Under the pieces are notes generated by a model. That model worked only from the letters and a program-made list of their open reading frames with translations, did not search any database and was not told the DNA's origin. DNA of 64,000 bases from Berberis thunbergii (lineage: Eukaryota > Streptophyta > Magnoliopsida > Ranunculales > Berberidaceae). The stretch is from assembly GCA_003290165.1 (NCBI GenBank), contig QNQO01008322.1, forward strand, positions 1-64,000, read 5' to 3'. Positions 14,398 to 24,403 of this stretch are shown in pieces. Position 1 is the first letter of the stretch; each line of letters opens with the position of its first letter. A program made the translations under genes and the position numbers.

Positions 14398-14622
14398 GTG
14401 ATGAAGAGTGGAAAGTACACTCTCGGCTACCCTCAGAAGCTCCAAAGGGAAGCTGATCATCATCTCTAACAACAGCCTCCCACTCCGAAAGTCTGGGATT
14501 GAGTATTACGCCATGTTGGCTGAGGTTGGAGTTCATCACTGCAATGGAAACAATGTGGACTTGGGTACAAGTATTACCGAGTATGTTGCCTCAGTATCAT
14601 TGTCAGGGTGTTGACAATTAGC
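14398..14622 (+). pseudogene. RPL30: Ribosomal protein eL30 (RPL30) retropseudogene fragment
   Basis: The 60S ribosomal protein eL30 is a ~112-residue cytosolic protein. This piece reads [11 protein letters not shown] (14398-14430) in one frame. From 14433 it continues in a second frame with [29 protein letters not shown] and GNNVDLGT. From about 14566 a third frame reads [11 protein letters not shown], matching the family order. The first ~25 residues and the C-terminus after LSI are missing. No intron interrupts the similarity, and a T/C-rich tract follows at 14627-14660, so a processed (retroposed) copy is most likely. Two frame shifts and small deletions make it non-functional. The identification is firm; the retroposition mechanism is inferred. 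Confidence 0.8.
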
Positions 14623-14949
14623 TTTCTCTCACCCTTTTTTTTTTTCTACTTTTTCAAGTTTTTCTAAATTACAAATGGATGTTTGATCTAAGAAAATTTT
14701 GGTTTTGGTGGTATTTGGCCATTGCAAGAATAATGTACTTTAGAAAGGGAAGATTGATATCCTTCAGGACTTGATTCTATGATTAAAATTAAATAAAAAT
14801 AAAAATAAAAAATTGGATCTGTCGCTGAAAGATTTATGCAATAAATCAATTGGTTTATATAATAATGAAATTGGCTCATAATTTACATTGGAATGGATGC
14901 AAAGGAAGACACTGAAGGTGAAACTGCAGCTTCCTCCTCATTAAATTAT

Positions 14950-15464
14950 AGGTTATTTCTCATTTGACCATATTAGTTTATGTCTATTCTTGTTTGATCC
15001 CTATTTATTTTTGTATTTCAGTCTAACACCTATGACCGTTTGTTCAACCATATTGACTAACAAATTTCATCACATTTTTTAAAAAAACAAATTTACCCCT
15101 CACGTGATGCTCCAGATCAAACATTTTTTTATCCCCCAACCCCACCTATTTTTTTTTCTTTTTATTCCCATAATTTATCTATAATGGGTAAATTTAAGTT
15201 GCAAGGAATAAAAAATCTATTTTTTATTCCTTGCAACTTAAATTTACCCATTATAGATAAATTATGAAAAGAAAATAGAAAAAAAAAAGTGGGTGGGATT
15301 GTGCGAATAAAAAGAAAAAAAAATTTGATTTGGAGTATCATGTGAGGGGTAAATTTGTCTTATAAAAAAATGGGATAGAATTTGTTAGTCAACATGGTTG
15401 AACAAACGATCATGAGTGTTAGACTGGAATACAAAAATAAATGAGATTAAATGAGAAATAACCC
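14950..15464. mobile_element. Foldback MITE, Mutator-type (9-bp target duplication)
   Basis: Two arms of roughly 250 bases are inverted copies of each other, meeting in a short loop near 15208 (GGAATAAAAAATC...). The ends are AGGTTATTTCTCATTT and, on the other strand, GGGTTATTTCTCATTT. Flanking 9-mers are TTAAATTAT (14941-14949) and TTAAATAAT (15465-15473), one mismatch. Long terminal inverted repeats with a 9-bp duplication point to a Mutator-derived MITE. No coding capacity is seen. Confidence 0.8.
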
Positions 15465-15473
15465 TTAAATAAT

Positions 15474-15949
15474 TTGAGTTTCGTTTCCCCATTAGGGTAC
15501 CTATTGTGGAAGTTCTTAGCCGGAGTAATGGTGCTAGTAACAAACAAACACACTTTACTTTCCACAAATGTCCTTCCCTATCTATATTTTGTACCAAAAT
15601 GCCCTAGACCTTCTTTCAAGTTCCAAGTTTCCATGTACTAGGTTAAAAACCATTATACCTTTATAAACAAATATGATAATAACCTTTCATTTTCAGTTTT
15701 CGCAAAATTATTGTCATGTCAAATGTTTCAATATTTGGATTGAACTTTACTCCTCATTTTAAAATTTACAATTTTATATTAGATTTTTGCCATCAATGAA
15801 AAATTTCTTCCGTATGCTATCACATATTTTTAGATAAGTACAATTAGCATCACGAGTGCACAATAATAATTTTTATAGGCACATCTTTACAAGTCATTCT
15901 AAAAATTATCAACGTATTGTGATGTACATTCAATAAACGTTGAAGGATG
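15474..15949. other. AT-rich DNA, no gene seen
   Basis: No recognisable coding or structural feature other than the possible Helitron end that follows; part of this stretch may be Helitron body, but no 5' terminus could be fixed. Confidence 0.4.
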
Positions 15950-15978
15950 GGCGTGTGTAGCGCACGTTTCAACACTAG
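15950..15978 (+). mobile_element. Possible Helitron 3' terminus
   Basis: A short hairpin (CGTGTG-TAG-CGCACG, 5 of 6 pairs plus one wobble) is followed 8 bases later by CTAG and then T. This is the layout of plant Helitron 3' ends (subterminal hairpin, CTRR, insertion before T). The 5' end is not identified. Confidence 0.4.
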
Positions 15979-15979
15979 T

Positions 15980-16555
15980 GGGTTAACATACTGAGCAAGC
16001 ATGGGCAGTCCAAAGAAGGTCCTATGAGGAGGGCTCAAGAAGAATACTAAAAGGAGGTCCTGCCCATTTCAACCAAAAACAATTGCAAACACCACTACAT
16101 CAACATGGAGAAATTTCTATAAAGTTGTGGATCAGATTGGCCTTATTAAACCCGGATGATTCCAAATTTTGAAATTGATCAGACAAGTAATTCTGTTTTT
16201 GCACTTCTTCGTACAAAATAATTTGAACAGTTAATGAAAACTCTGTCACCCCACTTTGAATTCACCTGGCATCAATACTGGTCTCTCAGGCTTGCCGAGG
16301 CCCTAAATTAACCTGAAGAATTCTTCAATAATTTGAGTTTTTTAGCCAGTGGAATAGGATGGATCAAAACCTCTCTTAACATGGAAACAAAAACATTCAA
16401 GGTACAGAGCCCAGATCAGATGGTAGCAAGAAATCCGGGCACATGTCTACTTCACTAATTAGTGAATGAACTTATCTTAATCCAGTTTAGGGGATTAATC
16501 CCAATTTTCTAGAATACACAAGAAAATGGACTAATGTTTGTTGGATATGAATTTA
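15980..16555. other. Intergenic DNA, no gene seen
   Basis: No similarity to a known protein or RNA was recognised. No tandem or inverted structure stands out. Confidence 0.4.
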
Positions 16556-16564
16556 AGGGCGTGT

Positions 16565-18800
16565 TTGATTTTTTTATTTTTATTTTGGAAAGTGAGCTGG
16601 GGTTTTTAGGATCCCCGAACCTTATATTAATAAAAAAAGTTGATGATAAAATTTACAATCGCTCATACGTTCACTCGTTTCATCATCTACAAAACAATAG
16701 ACTTGCTTCAAAGCTTCAACAAAGAACCTAATTATTTCTAGCTTCACCGCCTCTAGGTTAGGGAATAACCTTGCAAAGTATTCTGCTACTATAAAGTGGT
16801 TGCAAAATAGACATGCCATAACTTTTCTTCCTCGTAATTACCAATCAATCCTTTAAGCACTCTCATGACTTGATTGATACCTAATGTGGGCCCTAGGATG
16901 TATGAGAAATCGTTGTAAAGAATCGAAAGACAATGAATCATGATATAAAAACCATTGAATGCTAGCACTAAGTTAGCATCCCTACAAGGTTCTAATAAGC
17001 ATTTGCATTCTACCTGTATTATCATCATCAATTACCTGAATTTAGGATTTGTCTTCTTGCTTCGAGAAAACCTTCGAGGAACATATTCCGTAGGAGGATG
17101 TATTGTGGTAACCTTATGTTCTTCTTCAATAGTGTTTTCCCCCACCTTTGCTACTTTCGCTTCAAGTATGCTTTTAACTTCGGTGATCAATGCATCCCTT
17201 CCTATTCTTGCAATTTCTAAATTCAAAACATTGATGACTTGGGGTGGTAGCCAATCCATGGGCGCTGTTGGATCTTCTCCCTGTCTTCCATCAGTTATCT
17301 CTCGTCTTACTTCAGAAAGTGTAGAAAGCAACTCATCATCTGCCTGGGGGGCTCGAGGTCCCTCTCTCTGTAATATCTTAATTTGGATGGTTTCAATACT
17401 TGTATTCACATCTTCAAACTCGGGACTTGTCGTCCTCGGGCTACCTAAATAATCATGATGATTAGTTGGGTCTCATTCCTTCGCTCTTTCAATCTCACTA
17501 GCTGTGTAGCCCGCCTCTTGAAGGTCTTCCTCTGTTGTTTCTTGTACGAATTTGTCTTCATTGGTTTTAGGTTCATCCTGCTTAGCACAGTGGGAGTCTT
17601 GTTGAGGAGCATTTCTGCATGCATTTTGATCCTTTGACTTAAATGTGTGGCCACCATATGCAACTGTCCAGCCTTCGTCTAATTTCTTGCCTGTAGCCTT
17701 CCATACTCGAGTTGGAGCTCTATTTGTGGATTTCACTTTCTCACACTATATGCTAGTGTGTCCAAACCTTGTGCAGACACTGCACTTGGTAGGTATCCAA
17801 GAGTACTCTACTTCAACGTGCCTGGTCTCTGAACCATCTATAATTACTGAAATTTCCTTAGGGAGTTTGGCTTTGGTATCTATCTCCACGCACACTCTTG
17901 CAAAGGATAGCCTTGTGCGCTCTTTGGTAGCACGATCCAGCATGATAGGTGACCCTAGTACACTAGCGATTCTTTGGATGCCTTCTGGGTTCCATAGGAA
18001 TAGAGGGATTTTCTTTAGATTTACCCATATAGGTATTGTAGAGAACTCCTCATCCTCATCAAGCATTGGTGACCATGCCCTTATAACAAACAACCTACTG
18101 GCAATGTGTAGGGGTCCTTGTTCCAGCACTCTGGCTCTGCCTGTCTCTATTTTGAATTTGAAGATGAAATTTTTTCGCCATGGATATTCATCTCGAAGTT
18201 TTGTGTTCCCCAAGCTCTTGAGAGACAATCTTTCACATATCCATATGCTAGCCTCTTCCTAACAGATCTCCCCACAATAAGCTTCCCACATTCTACAATC
18301 TACGTTTTAAAGTCGCTTGTGTTAACAAGCACTGCCGGCCTATCGTTTACAGTGGAGGGTGCTACATATTGAAGCCTTGTTGCCTCCTTAAAGGAAGTTT
18401 GTTTCAGCATAAAGGCCCACGTTTTTTGCTTTGCTAGTTCGGTAGCAGCCGATTGTTCAACCGATGGATTTGCATCCTTGTCCTCTGCTCTTCCATGTAT
18501 AGGGCCTTCCTCCTGCTGCTTGTCATTTGCAGTTTTCCATGTTCCAGTGTTCGGATGTGCGTTGTCTGCCGTTGTGTTCTCGCCCTATGTGGTGTTGTTC
18601 TGTTGATGTTCATTTGTAGTGTCCTGCAGATCTGGGTCACTTAGGAAGTGTAGGTACGCTTCCTTGTTGGTCTACAGGAAGGGTTTTCACTGTGCTCTCA
18701 TTGTTGTTCCCAATCTCATCTGTTCGTGAAAGCCTTTGCTTGGGATCATGGTCCCTCCTCATTTCGATCGATGACTGTCGCAGTTCATGGGATTCGTGCA
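16565..18800 (-). mobile_element. LINE remnant carrying ORF1 (DUF4283 plus zinc knuckle) only
   Basis: The minus-strand frame 18228-17746 is typical of plant LINE ORF1/gag-like proteins: DUF4283-like motifs WSPMLDEDEEFSTIPIWVNL and LGSPIMLDRAT, then EYSWIPTKCSVCTRFGHTS, the start of a CCHC zinc knuckle. The reading continues in other frames at 17736-17473 (RAPTRVWKATGKK) and 17409-17032. Upstream, 18400-18180 gives VNTSDF and CGKLIVGR in another frame. The 3' end near 16565-16620 is a T-rich tract (poly(A) on the minus strand) next to a GGATCC motif shared with the other LINE. No RT or endonuclease is present between ORF1 and the tail, so ORF2 was deleted. Inactive. Confidence 0.7.
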
Positions 18801-18956
18801 GAAAAATGAAACCCTAGTGAAGAGATTATCATGGAAAACTTAAATTAGTGAAGAGATCATGAAATTGAAGAGAGAACGAAAAGGAGTGAACATGAAATTT
18901 GTGACCTTCCACCACCTATTTTTACTCACAATCATGTTAAGAAAATTGCCTATTTC

Positions 18957-20593
18957 GGGGGGTGTATTGTATCTGGATTTTGTGGGCAATTTAATAAATT
19001 CCATGGATTTTGAAAATCCAAGTGTATTCAATTTGGATTTTAAAAAGTCCACAAAAGTCTAGGGGTATTCAATCAGGATTTTAAAAAGTATTTCTGAAAT
19101 CCACAAAGTCCAGGGGTATTCAATATGGATTTCAGAAAGTCCACAAAAGTTTTAGGGTATTCAAAATATCATTCATATTTATGGATTTGAAAAATCATGG
19201 ATTCTCATGGACTTTGTAGTGTTAGGTATAAATAAAAAAGTTCAATAGTTTACCAGCCTCCATATCAAAGATTTCAACGTGAAAAAAAGTCTCCCAAAGT
19301 TCTTCCTTGTGCCACCCGTGAAGAGGTTGGTTCTCATCCTCTTGTTTTCTCGATTCTTTTTCTATATTTGCATAGTTTTCATAGTTGCATCGTTGATGAT
19401 TTTGGGTTAGGGTTTGGATTAAATTATTAGGGTTTATAAGTTGTATGGATTAAATTAGAAAACGTATGCTATCATAATGGTAACATCTTTTTGCTGTATG
19501 GTAAAAGGATTCCTTGATTTATGATGACATTGGATCTCAAAGTAATGAAATAGTTCATAAAACAAATTTTGTTCGAATTACTTCCCTATATGTACAGTTT
19601 GTACCGTACATATAGCTTATGGCAGATATATAGCTTTCAGAAATTCCTGCCTTGATGTCGAATTATTCTAAAAGGTGAAAAGCCAAGGAAAAGCTTTTTA
19701 ATCCAGTTGGGTAAAAACAATTCCAAAAGGTGAAAAGCCAAGGAGGAAAAACAGAGCATTGGGAATTGGGAGGTTATCCAATTTATGAATTTGTTATAAT
19801 TTCTTATGTTGTTGTTAGATTAAAATGGGTCATGTTTGCTTCTTCAATTGGTTCATCAAAATCTTGATGTGCAGGGCTACTTCTGATTCTCTTTCACAGA
19901 CAGTTAACTCCACAAATTTCAGTGTGAAAGAGAAACAAATGTATCTTACTCTGCTTCCAAAGTATCCAATTGCTTTCATCCACATCAGATTATTCTCTAA
20001 TCGAATTTTACATCCGAAGTATAGGAAATCTATTGGGTTTTACATCCCTGTTAGGAAAAACAAGAAGGTAGCACTGCAAGCACATAGGCCCATAAATGTC
20101 GAAAGCACTATCTACTACCATATAATAGTATGACAACCTTCACAAAAAATGCCAATAGCCAGCCCTAGCATACACATCAACGTTGCTAACAATGATAATG
20201 AAGAAAATGACCATAATCCTGAAGGAGAATAATGATCATAATACAATTTTATGGACGTTTACTTCTTATTTTAAAGATGCTAATTAACGACCTTTTCTTT
20301 TTCTAGTTTTTTTAGCACATGTATCTCTATTTTATGGACGTTTTTTTTTGTTTCATCACTATTTACCAACTTCTTTTTTTATCTTGCAAATAATTAGAAA
20401 TCTATAAAAGTCGTTCATGCAAAGTCCGTGGATTTTCATAAATCTCTAGAAAGTCTGTAGTAAAAGTCTATGGATTTAAGAAATCAGCAGAAGTCCGTGG
20501 ACAATTTAAAGAGTATTTGAACAATTTAAAGAGTCCGTGGACTTTTCAAATTATTTATCAATTCCATAAGAATCCATATACAATACACCCCCC
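18957..20593. mobile_element. Harbinger-like TIR transposon, non-autonomous
   Basis: The left end GGGGGGTGTATTGTATCTGG and the inverted right end GGGGGGTGTATTGTATATGG match except for one base. The trinucleotide TTC abuts both ends (18954-18956 and 20594-20596), a 3-bp target duplication as in PIF/Harbinger elements (usually TTA/TAA). Subterminal repeats of a GGGGTATTCAATNNGGATTT phrase occur at 19061-19170, and related GTCCGTGGA phrases at 20425-20545. A frame at 19825-20133 shows no transposase motif. Length 1.64 kb. Superfamily assignment is inferred from the duplication length. Confidence 0.65.
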
Positions 20594-20787
20594 TTCATCA
20601 TTACTGGATGAAAACTTTTCCATAGTTTTTCATGAAAAAAACTAGAACACACCCAAAGTTAGAATAGATCATCCTCAATTGCAAGCTGCAAATCTGCTTC
20701 CCATTTTCTTGAAGACTAAGGTCTTGATGCTCTCAATCCAGAAATGTGCGAGGCTAATGGTGTTTCAATGACAAAATGCATGTACAG

Positions 20788-21218
20788 TAGGGCTAAACAA
20801 AAAACCGATCAAACCGACCGAACCAATCAAAACCGAACCGATTGGTTCGGTTTAAATTCGGTTCGGATCGGTTTCGGTTTAAAAAAATGCAAAACCGAAG
20901 TGGTCGGTTCGGTTTTCGGTTTCTATGTGATTTAAACCGACCAAACCGAACCGCGCCGAATATTTAAACATATTATATTATTTATATATAAAATATATTT
21001 TATATTTTATATATAAATAATATAATATGTTATTCGGTTCGGTTTTTGTTCGATTTTAGTCGGTTCGGTTCGGTTACGGTTTGCATAAATTGGAATCGGT
21101 TCGGTTTCGAATCGGTTTTGTTAATGGTCGGTTCGGTTTCGGTTTGAAAATTTTAAAACCGACCTAAGTCGGTTCGGTTCACGGTTTAAGTGAAAAACCG
21201 AACCGACTTTCAGCCCTA
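20788..21218. mobile_element. hAT-type MITE with CGGTTCGGTT repeats and a central palindrome
   Basis: Ends are TAGGGCT and AGCCCTA. Flanking 8-mers are ATGTACAG (20780-20787) and ATGTACAA (21219-21226), a near-perfect 8-bp duplication typical of hAT. The interior is filled with CGGTTCGGTT motifs in one half and their complement AACCGAACCG in the other. A long AT palindrome lies at about 20968-21031. No coding capacity. Confidence 0.8.
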
Positions 21219-21324
21219 ATGTACAAGACAGATAACATTTTTACTAGGGTTTTTTTTTTTTTTGGATTAAAGGCCTCCAGACCTTGTTACTTTTCGTACA
21301 TTTGGGGTTAGTATGGACTGGTAC

Positions 21325-21560
21325 TGGTAGACTATGGTGGTCATCATAGCATCTAGTCTCTTGTACCCATAGTTCGTTCGGACTATTACTACTTGATTAT
21401 GATGGTCCTCTTATGCATTATTCTGCACCCGTAGTTCATATGGACGATTACTACTGCTAGATTATGGTGGTCTTCTGCTTTACTCTGTACCTGTAGTTCA
21501 TATAACTTGTATAGTACTGTGGTCCTCTTAGCATTACTCTTTTGTACCCATCCATCCTTC
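21325..21560. repeat. Imperfect tandem array, about four units of 50-65 bp
   Basis: The phrase TATGGTGGTC...TGTACCCGTAGTTCATATGG recurs starting near 21331, 21397, 21462 and 21515 with substitutions and small indels. Origin unknown. Confidence 0.6.
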
Positions 21561-21599
21561 GTATTCAACAACCACAAGTTAGATTGTCCTATCGATGAA

Positions 21600-22041
21600 T
21601 CTCAAGGTCATTAATCACTGCTTACATGGACCACAAGGGATCAAATTTAAGTCCATCTGAAAACAAAAAAGTTGAACTGAATCCTGAAGGAATTAAATTG
21701 AAGAGAGAGGAAGCAGAAAGCATTTATGTATGTCACAGTAGTTACTCCGTTCGGTAATTTATCAGCTCTTCATTTAGTCAAGCCATAGGAGAAACTCTCG
21801 AGACTTTTTTAAAAGCACCTAATCACTCCGTTATAAAAACATCAAACAAAGCACACAGAGAGAAATGATGTTCACGTAAAAGAAGCTCTTTGTATTGCTC
21901 AATGAGTCACTAACAGCGTCCACTTCCGTGAGCCTACCTCTCTCTTCTACTCTTTCATGTGATCTCTCCTTCCCTAATTCACCACCACCACCTAACCTGT
22001 GATTTGCTTCAATACCTTCACAATTGTCACCTTCTTTTGCC
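21600..22041 (+). other. Upstream region of EPF1; no gene seen
   Basis: This is the putative EPF1 promoter. No other gene is recognised. A CT-rich stretch near 21938-21975 precedes the TATA-like motif. Confidence 0.4.
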
Positions 22042-22043
22042 TT

Positions 22044-22049
22044 TATATA
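22044..22049 (+). promoter_or_regulatory. TATA-box candidate for EPF1
   Basis: TATATA within CTTTATATACAC lies about 110 bases before the EPF1 start codon, a plausible distance for a short plant 5' leader. Assigned by motif and position only. Confidence 0.4.
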
Positions 22050-22156
22050 CACATCAAGTTCTACCATTTCTATTTCATCAAACACTTTCAAGTTTCAAGG
22101 AACTCAATTACTTGTTGATTAAGGATACATCAGACTTAGCTAAGATAGAGAGAGTT

Positions 22157-22810
22157 ATGAGGACTTCACTTTGTGCCTTGGTGGTCTTCGCCCTTCTCCT
22201 CATTCCAACTGTGTTGTGCGCCAGACACATGCACTCACGTATGTGCACTTATCATCCTTATTTCCCAGATATGTTCTATTTTTTGTTTTTATTTTCATTT
22301 ATTTAGTCACGTCAATTTGACACATAAGAATATTGTCTATAGAACTGTCATGTCAAAAGTTACTGGTAGGTTTTTCTTTAAATGTGCTAATTTATTGCAT
22401 TATTACTAAACAAAAAATCAATGGGCTTCATATTCTTCTATACTTGTGTACATTTTTTCCAAAGAAAATTATGAACACTATTTGCTAATGTTATGTACAA
22501 CAGTTGACCTTTGTTATGTTCTTGTAATTCAGATCACAGCCATAAAAGTCATACAATGCCTAAAACAAAAGATGGTGCTCCATTGGCGAAGCCGGATTGG
22601 TATGGAGAAAGGAGGCCAATCAGACATAGGCGACCAGATACTGTCCAAATTGCAGGGTCAAGACTGCCTGATTGCTCGCACGCTTGTGGATCGTGCACTC
22701 CATGCAGACTAGTAATGGTTAGCTTTGCTTGTGCTTCATTAGCAGAGTCAGAGACATGCCCCATGGCTTATAAGTGTATGTGTAACAGCAAGTCTTACCC
22801 TGTTCCATAA
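22157..22810 (+). CDS. EPF1: EPIDERMAL PATTERNING FACTOR 1, secreted stomatal peptide
   Basis: EPF1 is a secreted cysteine-rich peptide that, in Arabidopsis, signals through ERECTA-family receptors and TMM to restrain stomatal development. Two exons: 22157-22238 and 22533-22810, joined in phase 1 at CAC GTATG / TTCAG, giving 119 residues and stop TAA. The N-terminus (MRTSLCALVVFALLLIPTVLC) is a clear signal peptide, followed by a His-rich propeptide. The mature region has the EPF1 signature RRPDTVQIAGSRLPDCSHAC, then CGSCTPCRLVMVSF and PMAYKCMCNSKSYPVP, with the eight expected cysteines. An in-frame ATG at 21959 lies upstream, but 22157 is chosen because it places the signal peptide at the start. 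The close match to EPF1 rather than EPF2 or EPFL members rests on the IAGSRLPDCSHACGSC and KSYPVP ends. Appears intact. Confidence 0.92.
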
Positions 22811-22973
22811 AACATTAGTATTACTAGCCCTTTGTTGCCTTACTGAAACTAGCTTCTTGTAACCATAAATTTTGTGTAGTGTACATAGTTGGAGAGCTCC
22901 GTGACACCTTTGATGTCTAACATCATGCATTAGTAATGAAAGTGCAGTTTTGTTCTAATTTCTAGCGAAAATT

Positions 22974-23123
22974 CTAGGGGTCGAGGGAGGGAGCGAGCCA
23001 CCCATCCTCCTCGAGATAAGTGACAGCATGCATCTCCAGGGCGATGCACTCATCTCGAGAAGGATGGGTGGTTACACCCATCCCTCTAACCACCCATCCC
23101 TCGCACCCTCCATCGACCCCTAG
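22974..23123. repeat. GC-rich 150-bp hairpin 160 bp downstream of EPF1
   Basis: The left arm starts CTAGGGGTCGAGGGAGGGAG and the right arm ends in its complement. Inner segments CCACCCATCC...CTCGAGATAAGTG and CACTCATCTCGAG...GGATGGGTGG also pair. The loop is about 25 bases, with one asymmetric insertion near 23072-23092. It is strikingly GC-rich for this window. It could be a short foldback MITE or an RNA hairpin; I see no target duplication. Confidence 0.7.
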
Positions 23124-23336
23124 CAAAGCTCAATTTCCAGTCACTAATGCTATTATATACTAGCCTTGTTTACATTAGGACATGATGTTTTTACTCTAAT
23201 TCCCATGTTTAAAAAAAATGTTTTAATACAGTCCTGCAACAATTGAAAACTGCTAACACACACCCACCCATGTTTTTACTCTAATTCCCATTTCTCTGAT
23301 TAATATTGGTTACAATCCATTTTCCTACTGGAAGTT

Positions 23337-23723
23337 TTTTTTTAAAAAAAATTGGGTCGTTGAACCTTTTTATTTATTAATCCATGTCCGAAGGTTACAT
23401 GACTGACCCTATAGAGTTAACCAAACCAGGCCCGAAGGCTACAATATTGTTGTCACTTAATATCTTCGTCGCCTCCATCTCGCATAGAGACTTGCTTTCG
23501 CTCTGGTCCATCGCCTCCACCTTGCATGGAGACTCGCTTTCACTTCGCTCCGGTCTAGTCCATCTAAGGAGCTGCATTCAATACCCAAAGGCTTATCAAT
23601 GGCGGAGAAAATGTGCTCCTAATAATCGGGCGAAAACTCACAAAATCCTAACTTGTGAGTCTCAAACCTGCGACCTCTCACAAGGAGAGTGGATGTCCGA
23701 CCAACTGAGCTACAATTGGTGGA
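23337..23723 (-). mobile_element. tRNA-derived SINE with perfect 12-bp target duplication
   Basis: On the minus strand the element begins TCCACCAATTG, then TAGCTCAGTTGG (A box, 23712-23701) and GGTTTGAGACTC (B box, 23668-23657), the internal RNA polymerase III promoter of a tRNA-like head. The body contains a ~45-bp duplicated segment (GAGTCTCCATGCAAGGTGGAGGCGA and a variant) and ends in an A-rich tail, seen as TTTTTATTTATTAAT and poly(T) on the plus strand near 23337-23382. CTACTGGAAGTT flanks both sides (23325-23336 and 23724-23735). The frames inside it are not genes. Confidence 0.85.
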
Positions 23724-23739
23724 CTACTGGAAGTTGTAA

Positions 23740-24113
23740 TCATGGAAAGAGAGGCAGGGTAAGGCTCTTGGACAGGAAAGTGTGGTTGAGAGCAGAGCTT
23801 GGATCATCTTCAGAAAATGTTGCCATGCATCACCAAAAATTCTAATGAAAAATTACAGAGGATGGTCACGGATTCAAAATCAACATGTAACATGTATCCA
23901 TGCTTCCTGTGTGCTAATATAGGTACTGGTAATTAAAACCCTTCTATGATCCATGGGTCTAACAAAAGTCCATTTTCCCTCTCTAAGTTGTGAACTTCTA
24001 AAATTAAACGACGGTTTCATAATTGTAGTTATTTCCTTTGAACGCAAGAAACAGGCACAATCAACAACAAAATTACAAATAACAACAAAGTAGTAATAAG
24101 AGAAATCAAGAAA
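23740..24113. other. Intergenic DNA between SINE and copia remnant
   Basis: No gene, RNA or element end is recognised here. Confidence 0.4.
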
Positions 24114-24403
24114 TGTCGGATAGTTAGGTTTCCTCTAATGAAGATATTTTCTTATCCAACTCTGAGATCTAGTTGAAGCATCTATAGTGGAAGAGATGAG
24201 ATGAAAAAAGGGAGTGAGCATGAAAGTTGTGATCTTCCACCACACATCTCTGGAAGAAGATAGTTTGTTTAATATTTTCTTTCATGATTGAATAGATTAC
24301 AATTAGCTCTATTTATAGGATACAAAGAATTAATGTTAGTGGTTGGAGTTGAAGACTCACAGCTGTGAGTCGGTGGATTCCTGTAGCATTGATTATTTCA
24401 ACA
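24114..24403 (-). repeat. Probable copia 3' LTR
   Basis: It starts TGTTGAAATAATC on the minus strand directly after a GAGGGGGAG polypurine tract (24404-24412) and may end at CCGACA (24114). A TATA-like CCTATAAATAG lies near 24310-24320. The partner 5' LTR was not recognised beyond 40112, so the inner limit is approximate. Confidence 0.5.

Noticed and set aside
16955..17452. 165-codon plus-strand frame
   Set aside because: Opposite strand of the LINE remnant, hydrophobic composition by chance, no domain.
17645..18262. 205-codon plus-strand frame
   Set aside because: It lies exactly opposite the LINE ORF1 frame and has no recognisable domain.
16556..20655. Large Tourist-like element with GGGCGTGTTTGAT and ACACACCC ends
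   Set aside because: The left end resembles the MITE at 55891, but the supposed right end matches poorly and no flanking TTA pair is present.
23650..23715. A tRNA gene on the minus strand
   Set aside because: A and B boxes are present but the tRNA cannot be completed, and the body, tail and flanking duplication show a SINE.
23384..23845. 153-codon plus-strand frame
   Set aside because: It lies mostly inside the SINE, opposite strand, and runs across its boundary.
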